NCBI GenBank assembly: GCA_963575745.1
Contig: CAUYUJ010015833.1
Location: 28,472-92,471 of the forward strand
DNA: 64,000 nt
Direction of reading: 5' to 3'
Source: Prorocentrum cordatum
Lineage: Eukaryota > Sar > Dinophyceae > Prorocentrales > Prorocentraceae
Shown here: positions 19,401 through 31,955 of the stretch, piece after piece
Layout: each line of letters opens with the position of its first letter
Numbering within the stretch: the first letter of the stretch is position 1
Translations under genes and position numbers: made by a program
The notes under the pieces: model-generated
Database searches by the model: none
Seen by the model: only the letters and a program-made list of their open reading frames with translations
What the model was told of the DNA's origin: nothing

Positions 19401-22149
19401 CTGCCTGGTGCCTCGCTCCACTGCACCCGCCACCAGCCTTCGAAAGTTGCGACAGTTTCGCAGATCGCAGCCCCCCAAGGACGGCGAGGCCCCGCTCAGA
19501 TCTGCGCGGTGCCTCACTCCGCAGGACCCACCAGCAACCCTCGAAAGTGGGGACAATTTCGCAAATCGCAGCCCCCCAGGCACGGCGAGGTCCCGCTCAG
19601 ATCTGCGCGGTGCCTCACTCCGCAGGACCCACCAGCAGCCCTCGAAAGTGGCGACAGCTTCGCAGATCATAGCCCCCCAGGCACGGCGAGGTCCCGCTCA
19701 GATCTGCGCGGTGCCTCACTCCGCTGGACCCGCCAGCAACCCTCGAAAGTGGCGACGGTTTCGCAGATCGCAGCCCCCCAGGGACGGCGAGGCCCCGCTC
19801 AGATCTGCGCAGTGCCTCACTCGGCTGGACCCGCCAGCAGCCCTCGAAAGTGGCGACAACTTCGCAAATCGCAGCCCCCCAGGGACGGCGAGGTCTCGCT
19901 CAGATTTGCGCGTTGCCTCACTCCGCTGGACCCGCCAGCAGCCCTCGAAAGTGGAGACAAATTCGCAGATCGCAGCCCCTCAAGGACGGCGAGGTCTCGC
20001 TCAGATCTGCGCAGTGCCGCACTCCGCAGGACCCACCAGCAGCCCTCGAAAGTGGCGACAGCTTCGCAGATCGCAGCCCCCCAGGGACGGCGAGGTCTCG
20101 CTCAGATCTGCGCGGTGCGCAGGACCCACCAGCAGCCTCGACAGCTTCTGCGAGGTCCGCTCAGATCCGCGCGGTGCCTCACTCCGCAGGACCCACCAGC
20201 AGCCCTCGAAAGTGGCGACAGTTTCGCAGATCGCACCCCCCAGGGACGGCGAGGTCTCGCTCAGATCGCGCGGTGCCTCACTCCGCAGGACCCACCAGCA
20301 GCCCTCGAAAGTGGCGACAGCTTCGCAGATCGCAGCCCCCCAGGCACGGCGAGGTCTCGCTCAGATCCGCGCGGTGCCTCACTCCGCAGGACCCACCAGC
20401 AGCCCTCGAAAGTGGCGACAGTTTCGCAGATCGCAGCCCCCCAGGGACGGCGAGGTCTCGCTCAGATCTGCGCGGTGCCTCACCCCGCAGGACCCACCAG
20501 CAGCCCTCGAAAGTGGCGACAGTTTCGCAGATCGCAGCCCCCCAGGCACGGCGAGGTCTCGCTCAGATCTGCGCGGTGCCTCACTCCGCTGGACCCACCA
20601 GCAACCCTCGAAAGTGGCGACCTTCGCAATCGCAGCCCCCCAGGGACGGCGAGGTCCGCTCAGATCTGCGCGGTGCCCACTCCGCAGGACCCACCAGCAG
20701 CCCTCGAAAGTGGCGACGGCTCCGCAGATCGCAGCCCCCCAGGGACGGCGAGGTCACGCTCATGTCCGCACGGTGCCTCACTCCGCAGAACCCACCAGCA
20801 GCCCTCGAAAGTGGCGACAGCTCCGCAGATCGCAGCCCCCCCCCCCACACACGCACGGCGAGGTCTTGCTCAGATCTGCGCAGTGCCTCACTCCGCAGGA
20901 CCCACCAGCAGCCCTCGAAAGTGGCGACAGCTTCGCAGATCGCAGCCCCCCAGGCACGGCGAGGTCCCGCTCAGATCTGCGCGGTGCCTCACTCCGCTGG
21001 ACCCACCAGCAGCCCTCGAAAGTGGCGACAACTCCGCAGATCGCAGCCCCTCAGGGACGGCCAGGTCCCGCTCAGATCCGCGCGGTGCCGCACTCCGCAG
21101 GACCCGCCAGCAGCCGTCGAAAGTGGCGACAGTTTCGCAGATCGCAGCCCCCCAGGCATTGCGAGGTCCCGCTCAGATCTGCGCGGTGCCTCACTCCGCA
21201 GGACCCACCAGCAGCCCTCGAAAGTGGCGACAACACAGATCGCAGCCTCCCAGGCACGGCGAGGTCTCGCTCAGATCTGCGCGGTGCCTCACCAGCAGCC
21301 CTCAAAAGTGGCGACAGTTTCCAGATCGCAGCCCCCCAGGGACGGCGAGGTCTCGCTCAGATCTGCGCGGTGCCTCCTCCGCTGGACCCACCAGCAGCCC
21401 TGGAAAGTGGCGACAGTGTCGCAGATCGCAGCCCCCCCAGGGACGGCGAGGTCTCGCTCAGATCTGCGCGGTGCCTCACTCCGCTGGACCCACCAGCAGC
21501 CCTCGAAAGTGGCGACAGGTTCGCTCGCAGATCGCAGCCCCCCAGGCACGGCGAGGTCCCGCTCAGATCTGCGCGGTGCCTCACCCCGCTGGACCCACCA
21601 GCAGCCCTCGAACGTGGCGACAATTTCGCAGATCGCAGCCCCCCAGGCACGGCGAGGTCCCGCTCAGATCTGCGCGGTGCCTCACTACGCTGGACCCACC
21701 AGCAGCCCTCGAAAGTAGCGACAGTTTAGCAGATCGCACCCCCCCAGGCACGGCGAGGTCTTGCTCAGATCTGCGCTGTGCATCACTCCGCTGGATCCAC
21801 CAGCAGCCCTCGAACGTGGCGACAATTTCGCAGATCGCAGCCCCCAAGCACGGCGAGGTCTTGCCCAGATCTGCGCGGTGCCTCACTCCGCTGGACCCAC
21901 CAGCAGCCCTCGAAAGTGGCGACAGTGTCGCAGATCGCAGCCCCCCAGGGACGGCGAGGTCTCGCTCAGATCCGCGCGGTGCCTCACTCCGCAGGACCCA
22001 CCAGCAGCCCTCGAAAGTGGCGACAGTTTCGCAGATCGCAGCCCCCCCAGGGACGGCGAGGTCTCGCACAGATCCCCGCGGTGCCTCACTCCGCAGGACC
22101 CACCAGCAGCCCTCGAAAGTGGCGACAGTTTCGCAGATCGCAGCCCCCA
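19401..22149 (+). repeat. S102 satellite array F1 (about 27 units)
   Basis: Tandem 102-bp units: TCGCAGATCGCAGCCCCCCA, GGGACGGCGAGGTCTCGCTC, AGATCTGCGCGGTGCCTCAC, TCCGCAGGACCCACCAGCAG, CCCTCGAAAGTGGCGACAGT. Spacing measured from successive ACGGCGAGG boxes is 101-102 bp. Because 102 = 3 x 34, all three plus frames run open for 600-1000 codons. Openness in every frame means this is no evidence for a protein. Confidence 0.95.
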
Positions 22150-22265
22150 TCATCGGCGAAGAGAGGGCAGGAGGAGGGAGGAGGCGGGAGGGGGGCGGGA
22201 GGCGGAAGAAGGGACGCGACCACCAGGCTCTATTCAAAACGAATACCCAACCAAGGAGGGTTGGG
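22150..22265 (+). repeat. S102 module trailer F1
   Basis: CATCGGCGAAGAGAGGGCAG, a GGAGG-rich stretch, GGGACGCGACCAC, CTCTATTCAAAACGAATACC and CCAACCAAGGAGGGTTGGGA (a short hairpin). It repeats at 24346-24450 and 26819-26935, and in reverse complement before array R1 (about 40150-40235). Confidence 0.85.
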
Positions 22266-22624
22266 AAATTACCCTGGCGACGTACCCAACCCCTGCGCAA
22301 TGCGGGGCATACGTACATCCGGATTGCTACAACGGGGGCGATGACGTAACATGGACGCATGTGCCTTTGCGAGCAACAATCGGACTGCTCGCAGGCCCCC
22401 GATCAAGATCTAAGGGCTACGCATTAACACATCACCCCCGTTGGCTGTGCCATGCGCCCGTTGCACCCAGCGTATCCCGCAGCAGCTCTTGAGAACCCCC
22501 GCGGGACACGTGTAGGCGCAACGTTATGGTCATCGCCCGGCAGATGGTCTGTTTCAAAAATCACCCCCGTAGGCGGTGCTATGCGCCCGTTGCGCCGAAC
22601 GCATCCCGCAGCAGCTCTCCAGAG
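22266..22624 (+). repeat. S102 module leader F2, diverged, with internal 60-bp direct repeat
   Basis: Begins as the other leaders do (GACGTACCCAACCCCTGCGC) but is longer. It includes two copies of a 60-bp block starting ATCACCCCCGT at 22430 and 22559, each ending ATCCCGCAGCAGCTCT. No gene is seen. Confidence 0.75.
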
Positions 22625-24345
22625 CCCCCCCAAGGACGGCGAGGTCTCGCTCAGATCCCCGCGGTGCCTCACTCCGCAGGACCCGCCAGCAGCCCTCGAA
22701 AGTGGCGACAGCTTCGCAGATCGCAGCCCCCCCAGGGACGGCGAGGTCTCGCTCAGATCTGCGCGGTGCCTCACTCCGCTGGACCCACCAGCAGCCCTCG
22801 AAAGTGGCGACGGTGTCGCAGATCGCAGCCCCCCAGGGACGGCGAGGTCTCGCTCAGATCTGCGCGGTGCCTCACCCCGCAGGACCCACCAACAGCCAAA
22901 TAAAGTGGCGACAGTGTCGCAGATCGCAACCTCCCCAGGGACGGCGAGGTCTCGCTCAGATCCCCGCGGTGCCTCACTCCGCAGGACCCACCAGCAGCAC
23001 TCGAAAGTGGCGACAGTTTCGCAGATCGCAGCCCCCCAGGGACGGCGAGGTCTCGCTCAGATCTGCGCGGTGCCTCACTCCGCAGGACCCACCAGCAGCC
23101 ATCGAAAGTGGCGACAGTGTTGCATATCGCAGCCCCCCAGGGACGGCGAGGTCTCGCTCAGATCCGCGCGGTGCCTCACTCCGCAGGACCCACCAGCAGC
23201 CCTCGAAAGTGGCGACCGTGTCGCAGATCGCAGCCCCCCAGGGACGGCGAGGTCTCGCTCAGATCCCCGCGGTGCCCCGCTCCGCAGGACCCACCAGCAG
23301 CCCCCGAAAGTGGCGACAGCGTCGCAGATCGCAGCACCCAGGGACGGCGAGGTCTCGCTCAGATCCCCGCGGCGCCTCACTCCGCACGACCCACCAGCAG
23401 CCCTCGGAAGTGGCGACAGTGTCGCAGATCGCAGCCTCCCAGGGACGGCGAGGTCTCGCTCAGACCCCCGCACTCCGCAGGACCCACCAGCAGCCCTCGA
23501 AAGTGGCGAAAGTTTCGCAAATCGCAGCCCCCCAGGGACGGCGAGGTCTCGCTCAGATCCCCGCGGTGCCTCCTCCGCTGGACCCACCAGCAGCCCTGGA
23601 AAGTGGCGACAGTGTCGCAGATCGCAGCCCCCAGGGACGGCGAGGTCTCGCTCAGATCCCCGCGGTGCCTCACTCCGCAGGACCCACCAGCAGCCCTCGA
23701 AAGTGGCGACCGTGTCGCAGATCGCAGCCCCCCCAGGGACGGCGAGGTCTCGCACAAATCCCCGCGGTGCCTCACTCCACAAGACCCACCAGCAGCCCTC
23801 GAAAGTGGCGACAGCGTCGCAGATCGCAGCCCCCCAGGGACGGCGAGGTCTCGCTCAGATCCCCGCGGCGCCTCACTCCGCAGGATCCACCAGCAGCCCT
23901 CGAACGTGGCGACAATGTCGCAGATCGCAGCCCCCCCAGGGACGGAGAAGTCTCGCTCAGATCCCCGCGGTGCCTCACTCCGCACGACCCACCAGCAGCC
24001 CTCGAAAGTGGCGACAGTTTCGCAGATCGCAGCCCACCCAAGGACGGAGAGGTCTCGCTCAGATCCCCGCGGTGCCCCGCTCCGCAGTACCCACCAGCAG
24101 CCCTCGAAAGTGGCGACAGTGTCGCAGATCGCAGCCCCCCAGGGACGGCGAGGTCTCGCTCAGATCCCCGCGGCGCCTCACCCCGCAGGGCCCACCAGCA
24201 GCCCTCGAACGTGGCGACAATGTCGCAGATCGCAGCCCCCCAGGGACGGCGAGGTCTCGCTCAGATCCCCGCAGTGCCTCACTCCGCAGGACCCACCAGC
24301 AGCCATCGAAAGTGGCGACAATGCCACAGATCGCAACCCTCATCG
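22625..24345 (+). repeat. S102 satellite array F2 (about 17 units)
   Basis: Same 102-bp unit as F1. Most units here read AGATCCCCGCGGTGCC where F1 reads AGATCTGCGCGGTGCC, so the array has its own homogenised variant. The trailer and next leader follow at 24346-24600. Confidence 0.95.
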
Positions 24346-24439
24346 TCGGCGAAGAGAGGGCAGGAGGAGGGAGGATGCGGGAGGAGAAGGAGGGACGCGA
24401 CCACAGTGCTCTATTCAAAACGAATACAAACCAAGGAGG

Positions 24440-24600
24440 GTTGGAAATTACCCTGGCGACGTACCCAACCCCTGCGCAATGCGGGGCATGCGTAGCTTGG
24501 GAGGCGTTATACGGGGGTGATGACGTGACATGGGCGCATATACTTCTGCGAGCGGCATTCGTGAGGCTCGCAGCCCCCCAAGGATTGCGATGCCCCGCTC
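24440..24600 (+). repeat. S102 module leader F3
   Basis: Near-copy of the F1 leader: GGCGACGTACCCAACCCCTG, GGGGGTGATGACGTGACATG and GCTCGCAGCCCCCCAAGGAT. Confidence 0.85.
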
Positions 24601-26818
24601 AGATCTGCCTGGCGCCTCGCTCCGCTGGACCCACCAGCAACCCTCGAAACTGGCGACAATTTCGCAGATCGCAGCCCCCCAGGGAAGGCGAGGTCCCGCT
24701 CAGATCCGCGCGGTGCCTCACTCCGCAGGACTGACCGACAGCCCTCGAAAGTGGCGACAGCTTCCAGATCGCAGCCCCCCAGGGACGGCGAGGTCTCGCT
24801 CAGATCTGCGCGGTGCCTCACTCCGCTGGACCCACCAGGCCCTCGAAAATGGCGACAACTTCGCAGATCGCAGTCCCCCAGGGACGGCGAGGTCCCGCTC
24901 ACATCCGCGCGGTGCCTCACTCCGCAGGACCCACCAGCAGTCCTCGAACGTGGCGACAGTTTCGCAAATCACACCCCCCCAGGGACGGCGAGGTCTCGCT
25001 CAGACCCGCGCGGTGCCTCACTCCGCTGGACCCACCAGCAGCCCTCGAAAGTGGCGACAGTGTCGCAGATCACAACCCCTCAAGGACGGCGAGGTCTCGC
25101 TCAGACCCGCGCGGCGCCTCACTCCGCTGCACCCACCAGCAGCCCTCGAACGTGGCGACAGCTTGGCAGATCGCAGCCCGCCAGGCACGGCGAGGTCTCG
25201 CTCAGATCTGCGCGGCGCCTCATCCCGCAGGACGCACCAGCAGCCCTCGAAAGTGGCGACAGTTTCGCAGATCGCACCCCCCAGGGACCCACTCCGCAGG
25301 CCAGCAGCCCTCGAAAGTGGCGACAACTTCCCAGATCGCAGCCCCCCAGGGACGGCGAGGTCTCGCTCAGATCTGCGCGGTGCCTCACGCCGCAGGACCC
25401 ACCAGCAGCCCGCGAAAGTGGCGACAGTTTCGCAGATCGCAGCCCCCCAGGGACGGCGAGTTCCCGCTCAGATCTGCGCGGCGCCGCGTTCCGCAGGACC
25501 CACCAGCAGCCCTCGAAAGTGGCGACAGTGTCGCAGATCGCAGCCCCCCAAGGACGGCGAGGTCTCGCTCAGATCCGCGCGGTGCCTCACTCCGCCGCAG
25601 CTCGCAGCCCCCCAGGGACGGCGAGGTCTCGCTCAGATCCGCGCGGTGCCTCACCCCGCAGGACCCACCAGCAGCCCTCGAAAGTGGCGACAGTTTCGCA
25701 GATCGCAGCCCCCCCAGGGACGGCGAGGTCTTGCTCAGATCCGCGCGGTGCCTCATTCCGCAGGACCCACCAGCAGCCCTCGAAAGTGGCGACAGTTTCG
25801 CAGATCGCAGCCCCCCCAGGGACGGCGAGGTCTCGCTCAGATCTGCGCGGCGCCTCACTCCGCAGGACCCACCAGCAGCCCTCGAAAATGGCGACAGTTT
25901 CACATATCGCAGCCCCCCAGAGACGGCGAGGTCCCGCTCAGATCCGCGCGGTGCCTCACTCCGCAGGACCCACCAGCAGTCCTCGAAAGTGGCGACAATT
26001 TCGCAGATCGCTCCCCCCCCCCAGGGACGGCGAGGTCTCGCTCAGATCCGCGCGGTGCCTCACCCCGCAGGACCCACCAGCAGCCCCCGAAAGTGGCGAC
26101 AGTGTCGCAGATCGCAGCCCCCCAGGGACGGCGAGGTCTCGCTCAGATCCGCGCGGTGTCTCACTCCGCAGGACCCACCAGCAGCCCTCGAAAGTGGCGA
26201 CAATTTCGCAGATCGCAGCCCCCTAGGGACGGCGAGGTCTCGCTCAGATTCGCGCGGCGCCTCACCCACCAGCACCCCTCGAAAATGGCGACAGTTTCGC
26301 AGATCGCAACCTCCCAGGGACGGCGAGGTCTCGCTCAGATCTGCCTGGCGCCTCGCTCCGCTGGACCCACCAGCAACCCTCGAAACTGGCGACAATTTCG
26401 CAGATCGCAGCCCCCCAGGGACGGCGAGGTCTCGCTCAGATCTGCGCGGTACCTCACTCCGCAGGACCCACCAGCAGCCCTCGAAAGTGGCGACAGTTTC
26501 GCAGATCGCAGCCCCCCAGGGGCGGCGAGGTCTCGCTCAGATCCGCGCGGTGCCTCACTCCGCTGCACCCACCAGCAGTCCTCGAACGTGGCGACAGTTT
26601 CGCAGATCGCAGCCCCCCAAGGACGGCGAGGTCTCGCTCAGATCCGCGCGGTGCCTCACTCCGCAGGACCCACCAGCAGCCCTCGAAAGTGGCGAAAGTT
26701 TCGCAGATCGCAACCTCCCAGGGACGGCGAGGTCTCGCTCAGATCCGCGCGGTGCCTCACTCCGCAGGACCCACCAGCAGCCCTCGAAAGTGGCGACAGT
26801 TTCGCAGATCGCAGCCCC
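24601..26818 (+). repeat. S102 satellite array F3 (about 22 units)
   Basis: Third plus-strand array, with mostly AGATCCGCGCGGTGCC variants and a few truncated units (for example 25275-25320, 26250-26280). The trailer follows at 26819-26935. Confidence 0.95.
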
Positions 26819-26924
26819 CATCGTCGGCGAAGAGAGGGCAGGAGGAGGCGGGAGGCGGGAGGAGGAGGAGGGACGCGACCACACCCCTCTATTCAAGACG
26901 ATGGCCCAACCAAGGAGGGTTGGG

Positions 26925-27305
26925 AAAAAGGGAGTCTCGAACGGGAGCGGGACGGCGCCGATGTAAAACGAAAAAAACGAAAAACAAAAAAAACGAAAAA
27001 AACACAGAAAAAAACGGGAAAAAACGAACAAAAACGGGAGGACGCGCCAGTCCATGGTAAAACGAAAAAAAAAAAGTCTCGAGCGGGAGCGTTGGTTTTG
27101 TTGGGGCGGCGGTTTCTCGGCGGCGAGCAGGAGCACCGGCTCGGGGTAAAACAAAAAGGGAAGTCTCGAGCGGGAGCGTTGTTGTCGTTGGGGGGGTCAG
27201 TTTTGGGCGCCCCACCAGACCGCTCGAGTGTGAGCCTCATTTTCAACGAAAAGGTAACCAGCGCCGAGGCGAGAGCGCCAGATCGCCTGGGGGGTCCAAC
27301 ACACA
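26925..27305 (+). repeat. R165 units and boundary block (copy 2)
   Basis: GAACGGGAGCGGGACGGCGC, an A-rich AAAACGAAAAAAACG stretch, a GGCGGCGGTTTCTCGGCGGC unit and then the boundary block (27185-27305). More R165 sequence follows to 27460. Confidence 0.75.
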
Positions 27306-27470
27306 TAATTGCTCAGTAATGATGTTATTCCTGGGGGCGGCGCCAATTCAAAAGAGATTTGGGCGCCAGTCCAGCGTAAAACGGGAGGCAATCTCGGGCG
27401 GGAACACTGGTTTTGTTGGGATGGCGGTTTTTGGTGGCGAGCAAAAGCACTGGCTCTGAGTGAAAATTAT

Positions 27471-29520
27471 CCCGGCAAAGCAACCTAACAGCGATGTGTA
27501 TAAGCATATCTGGAAGCATTCCCCTTCAGATTCAGGTGAGAATCCAGTTGTAGAATTCTGCTGTTCTCGCAGTCGCAGCCGCAATGACAGTCGCAGTGGC
27601 AACGGCCTTAGGATCCAATGGAATCCTAAGGATTCCTAAGGATTCCTTAGGCATCCTAAGGCATCCTTAGGAATCCATAGGACTCCTTACCTAGGGAACC
27701 TTTGGGATCTTGATTCCTAGGGATTCCTAGGGATTCCAAAGGATTCCTAGGCAATCCTAAGAATTCCGAAGGATTCGCCTGCCTCGGCCTCAGCCTCAGC
27801 ATGCCTCAGCCTCAGCCTGCCTCAGCCTCAGCCTCAGCCTCAGCCTGCCTCGGCCTCAGCCTCAGCCTGCATCAGTCTCAGCCTCAGCCTCAGCCTGCCT
27901 CAGCCTCAGCCTCAGCCTGCTTCAGCCTCAGCCTGCATCAGCCTCAGCCTCAGCCTGCCTCAGCCGCAGCTTGCCTCAGCCTCAGCCACTGCCTCAGCCT
28001 GAGCCTCAGCCTGCCTCAGCTTCAGCCTCAGCCTCAGCCTGCCTCGGCTTGCCTCAGCCTCAGCCTCAGCCTGCCTCTGCCTCAGCCTCAGCCTCAGCCT
28101 GCCTCAGCCTCAGCGTCAGACTCTCAGCCTCAGCCTGCATCAGCCTCAGCCTCAGCCTCAGCCTGCCTCAGCCTCCTCAGTCTCAGCCTGCCTCAGCCTC
28201 AGCCTGTCTCAGCCTCCTGAGCCTGCCTCGGCCTCAGCCTCAGCCTGCCTCAGCCTCAGCCTGCCTCAGTCTCAGCCTCAGCCTGTCTCAGCCTCAGCCT
28301 GCATCAGCCTCAGCCTCAGACTGCATCGGCTTGCCTCGGCCTCAGCCTCAGCCTGCCTCGGCCTCAGCCTCAGCCTCAGCCTCAGCCTGCCTCAGCCTCA
28401 GCCTCAGCCTGCCTCAGCCTCAGCCTCAGCTGCCTCAGCCTCAGCCTCAGCCTGCCTCAGCCTCAGCCTCAGCCTCAGCCTCAGCCTCAGCCTCAGCCTC
28501 AGCCTGCCTCAGCTCAGCCTGCCTCAGCCTCAGCCTCAGCCTGCCTCAGCCTCAGCCTCAGCCTCAGCCTCAGCCTCAGCCTCACTCAGCCTCAGTCAGC
28601 CTTCAGCCTCAGCCTCAGCCTCAGCCTCAGCCTCAGCCTCAGCCTCAGCCTCAGCCTCAGCCTGCCTCAGCCTCAGCCTGCCTCAGCCTCAGCCTGCCTC
28701 TGCCTCAGCCTCAGCCTCAGCCTCAGCCTGCTCAGCCTCAGCCTCAGCCTGCCTCAGCCTGCCTCAGCCTCAGCCTCAGCCTGCCTCGGCGTGCCTCAGC
28801 CTCAGCCTCAGCCTGCCTCGGCCTCAGCCTGCCTCGGCCTCAGCCTGCCTCAGCTCGGGCATTCAAAATATGGCACAGGACTGGTGTTCTGGGAACACGA
28901 AGATCACGAAGTGACCCACAGTTGGCTCCGGGCAATCAAAACATGGTACAGGAATAATGTTCCGGGAACAACACGAAGAACACGAAGTGGCCTACAGTTG
29001 GCTCCGGGCATTCGAAATGTGGCCTGGGAGTTGTGTTCTGGGCGCACGAAGAACACGAAATGGCCTACAGCTGGCTCTGGGCATTCAAAATGTGGCCTGG
29101 GAATGGTGTTCTTGGAAGACCAAGAACACGAAGTGGCCTACAGTCGGCTCTGGGCATTCAATATGTGGCCTGGGAATGGTGTTCTGGGCACACGAAAAAA
29201 CACGAAGTGGCCTACAGTTGGCTCCGGGCATTCAAAATGTGGCCTGGGAATGGTGTTCTGGGCACACGAAGAACACGATGTGGCCTACAGTTGGCTCCGG
29301 GCATTCAAAATGTGGCCTGGGAATGGTTTTCTGGGAATAGATTCCTAAGGATTCCTAAAGATTCCTAAGGACTCCTGGGGCTGCAATTTTGTCCGGCTTT
29401 GTCCGGATCCCGCCCAGACTCCCCTGGGGCGTCAATATGCTCTGGCTGCACTTCTGTCCGGCTTTGTCCGGATCCCGCCCAGACCCCCCTGGGGCGTCAA
29501 GATGCTTCCTTTTGACACCA
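27471..29520 (+). repeat. CAGCCT composite module M2
   Basis: Order: cap with GGCAAAGCAACCTAACAGCG; GGATTCCTAA-type 10-bp repeats (27600-27780); CAGCCT hexamer core (27780-28855); about six units of a 72-bp repeat with GGGCATTCAAAATGTGGCCT and GGTGTTCTGGG (28858-29338); short GGATTCCTAAA repeats; and a duplicated 3' cap (GGCTTTGTCCGGATCCCGCC, CCCAGACTCCCCTGGGGCGT). It sits head-to-tail with M3. Its Cys-free open frames are repeat artefacts. Confidence 0.88.
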
Positions 29521-31440
29521 TTATCCCGGCAAAGCAACCTAATAGCGATGTGTATAAGCATATCTGGAAGCATTCTCCTTAAGATTCAGGTGAGAATCCA
29601 GTTGTAGAATTCTGCTGTTCTCGCAGTCGCAGTCGCATTCGCAATGACAGTCGCAGTGGCAACGGCCTTAGGATCCAATGGAATCCTAAGGATTCCTAGA
29701 GATTCCTAAGGCATCCTTAGGCATCCTTCGGAATCCATAGGAATCCTTAGGAAACCTTGGGAATCCTCAGGAATCCTGATTCCTAGGGATTCCTAGGGAT
29801 TCCTGAGGATTCCTGGGGAATCCTGAGGATTCCGAAGGATTCGCCTGCCTCGGCCTCAGGCCTGCTTCAGCCTCAGCCTGCCTCGGCCTCAGCCTCAGCC
29901 TGTCTCAGCCTCAGCCTGCCTCAGAATCAGCCTCAGCCTCAGCCTCAGCCTGCCTCCTGCCTCGGCCTCAGCCTCAGCCTGCATCAGCCTCAGCCTCAGC
30001 CTGCCTCAGCCTCAGCCTCAGCCTGCCTCAGCCTCAGCCTGCTCAGCCTCAGCCTCAGCCTGCCTCAGCCGCAGCTTGCCTCAGCCTCAGCCACAGCCTC
30101 AGCCTCAGCCTGCCTCAGCTTCAGCCTCAGCCTCAGCCTGCCTCGGCTTGCCTCAGCCTCAGCCTGCCTCGGCCTCAGCCTCAGCCTCAGCCCTGCTCTC
30201 AGCCTCAGCCTGCCTGCCTCAGCCTCAGCCTCAGCCTGCCTCAGCCTCAGCAGCTGCCTCAGCCTCAGCCACTGCCTCAGCCTCAGCCTCAGCCTGCCTC
30301 AGCTTCAGCCTCAGCCTCAGCCTGCCTCGGCTTGCCTCAGCCTCAGCCTCAGCCTCAGCCTGCCTCAGCCTCAGCCTCAGCCTGCCTCAGCCTCAGCGTC
30401 AGCCTCTCAGCCTCAGCCTGCCTCAGCCGCAGCTTGCCTCATTCTCAGCCACAGCCTCAGCCTCAGCCTCAGCTTCAGCCTCAGCCTGCCTCGGCCTGCC
30501 TCAGCCTCAGCCTCAGCCTGCCTCGGCCTCAGCCTCAGCCTCAGTCTCAGCCTCAGCCTGCCTCAGCCTCAGCCTGCATCAGCCTCAGCCTCAGCTTCAG
30601 CCTCAGCCTCAGTCTCAGCCTGCCTCAGCCTCAGCCTGCCTCAGCCTCAACTTCAGCTTGCCTCGGCCTCAGCCTGCGTCAGCCTCAGCCTCAGCCTGCC
30701 TCAGCCTCAGCCTCAGCCTGCCTCGGCGTGCCTCAGCCTCAGCCTCAACCTGCCTCGGCCTCAATCTGCCTCGGCCTCAGCCTGCCTCAGCTCGGGCATT
30801 CAAAATATGGCGCAGGACTGGTGTTCTGGGAGCACGAAGATCACGAAGTGGCCCACAATTGGCTCCAGGCAATCAAAATATGGCACAGGACTGGTGTTCT
30901 GGGAACACGAAAAACTGGCCCACAGTTGGCTCCGGGCATTCAAAATGTGGCCTGGGAATTGTGTTCTGGGAACACGAAGAGCACGAAGTGGCCCAGAGTT
31001 GGCTCCGGGCATTCAAAAAGTGGACTGGGAATGGTGTTCTGGGAAGACGAAGAACACGAAGTGGCCTACAGTCGGCCCCGGGCATTCAAAATGTGGCCTG
31101 GGAATGGTGTTCTGGGAACACGATGAACACGAAATGGCCTACAGTTGGCTCCGGGCATTCAGAATGTGGCCTGGGAATGGTGTTCTGGGAACGCGAAGAA
31201 CACGAAGCGGCCTACAGTTGGCTCCAGGCATTCACAATGTGGTCTGGGAGTTGTGTTCTGGGAATGGATTCCTAAGGATGCCTAAGAATCCCTAAGGATT
31301 CCTAAGGATTCCCGGGGCTGACCCTTTTGTTCGGTTTTGTCCAGATCCCGCCCAGACCTCCCTGGGGCGTCAAGATGCTCTCTTTTGACACCGCTAGAAA
31401 CCTATCAGCAAAAGCTGTTAGGTAACTAGAAACCTATCAG
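29521..31440 (+). repeat. CAGCCT composite module M3
   Basis: Same order as M2: cap at 29524-29620, 10-bp GGATTCCTAG repeats (29660-29850), CAGCCT core (29850-30790), six 72-bp units (30795-31265) and the 3' cap (31310-31400). It ends with two AGAAACCTATCAGCAAAAGC copies (31396, 31427). The cap-to-cap repetition shows duplication of the whole composite. Confidence 0.88.
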
Positions 31441-31454
31441 CAAAAACTGTTAGG

Positions 31455-31765
31455 TAAAAAAATCTCGAGCAGGAGCGTTGTCCTTGCTGGGGGGCGCCGA
31501 TGAAAGAAAGAGTGGCGCGCCAGTCTAACAGACAACGGGAAGAAGTCTCGAGCGGGAACGTTGGTTTTGTTGGGGCGGCGGTTTTCGGCGGCGAGCAAGA
31601 GGTTAAAACAAAAAGTCTCGAGCGGGAGCGTTGTTGTTGTTGTTGGGGGGCCGGTTTTGGCGCCCCCCCAAACCGCTCGAGCGTGAGCCTCATGTTCAAT
31701 GAGAATGTAGCTGGCGCCGAGGCGAGAACGCCAGAGCGCCTGGGGGGGTCCAACAATAATAATTG
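31455..31765 (+). repeat. R165 units and boundary block (copy 3)
   Basis: Two short R165 units, then the GGCGCCCCCCCAAACCGCTC boundary block (from about 31650) ending GGGGTCCAACAATAATAAT. Its reverse complement is at 34080-34215. Confidence 0.78.
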
Positions 31766-31784
31766 TTTAATCATTGTCATTCAA

Positions 31785-31794
31785 CAACAACAAT

Positions 31795-31848
<54 letters not shown>

Positions 31849-31955
31849 TATTTAAAGACTGTTCGTTCCTATCTGCTCACGTGCCAACCAATACGTATAT
31901 CCCAAAATCCTTGGCACCCGCCCTCGTCGTCTTTGATCGTACCCCCTTGGGGGTA
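31785..31955 (+). repeat. CAA microsatellite and TTCGC core, copy 7
   Basis: Pure (CAA)n at 31785-31848, then TTCGTTCCTATCTGCTCACG and a diverged core ending CCCCCTTGGGGGTATC. A 41-bp satellite and GGGCGGGT-type DNA follow to 32360. Confidence 0.8.

Noticed and set aside
19326-22349. A 1007-codon open frame
   Set aside because: It lies wholly in the 102-bp satellite; the other two plus frames are also open for 600-800 codons, so there is no coding signal.
19401-26818. CRISPR-like array
   Set aside because: Units are contiguous 102-bp tandem copies without distinct spacers, and the genome is eukaryotic.
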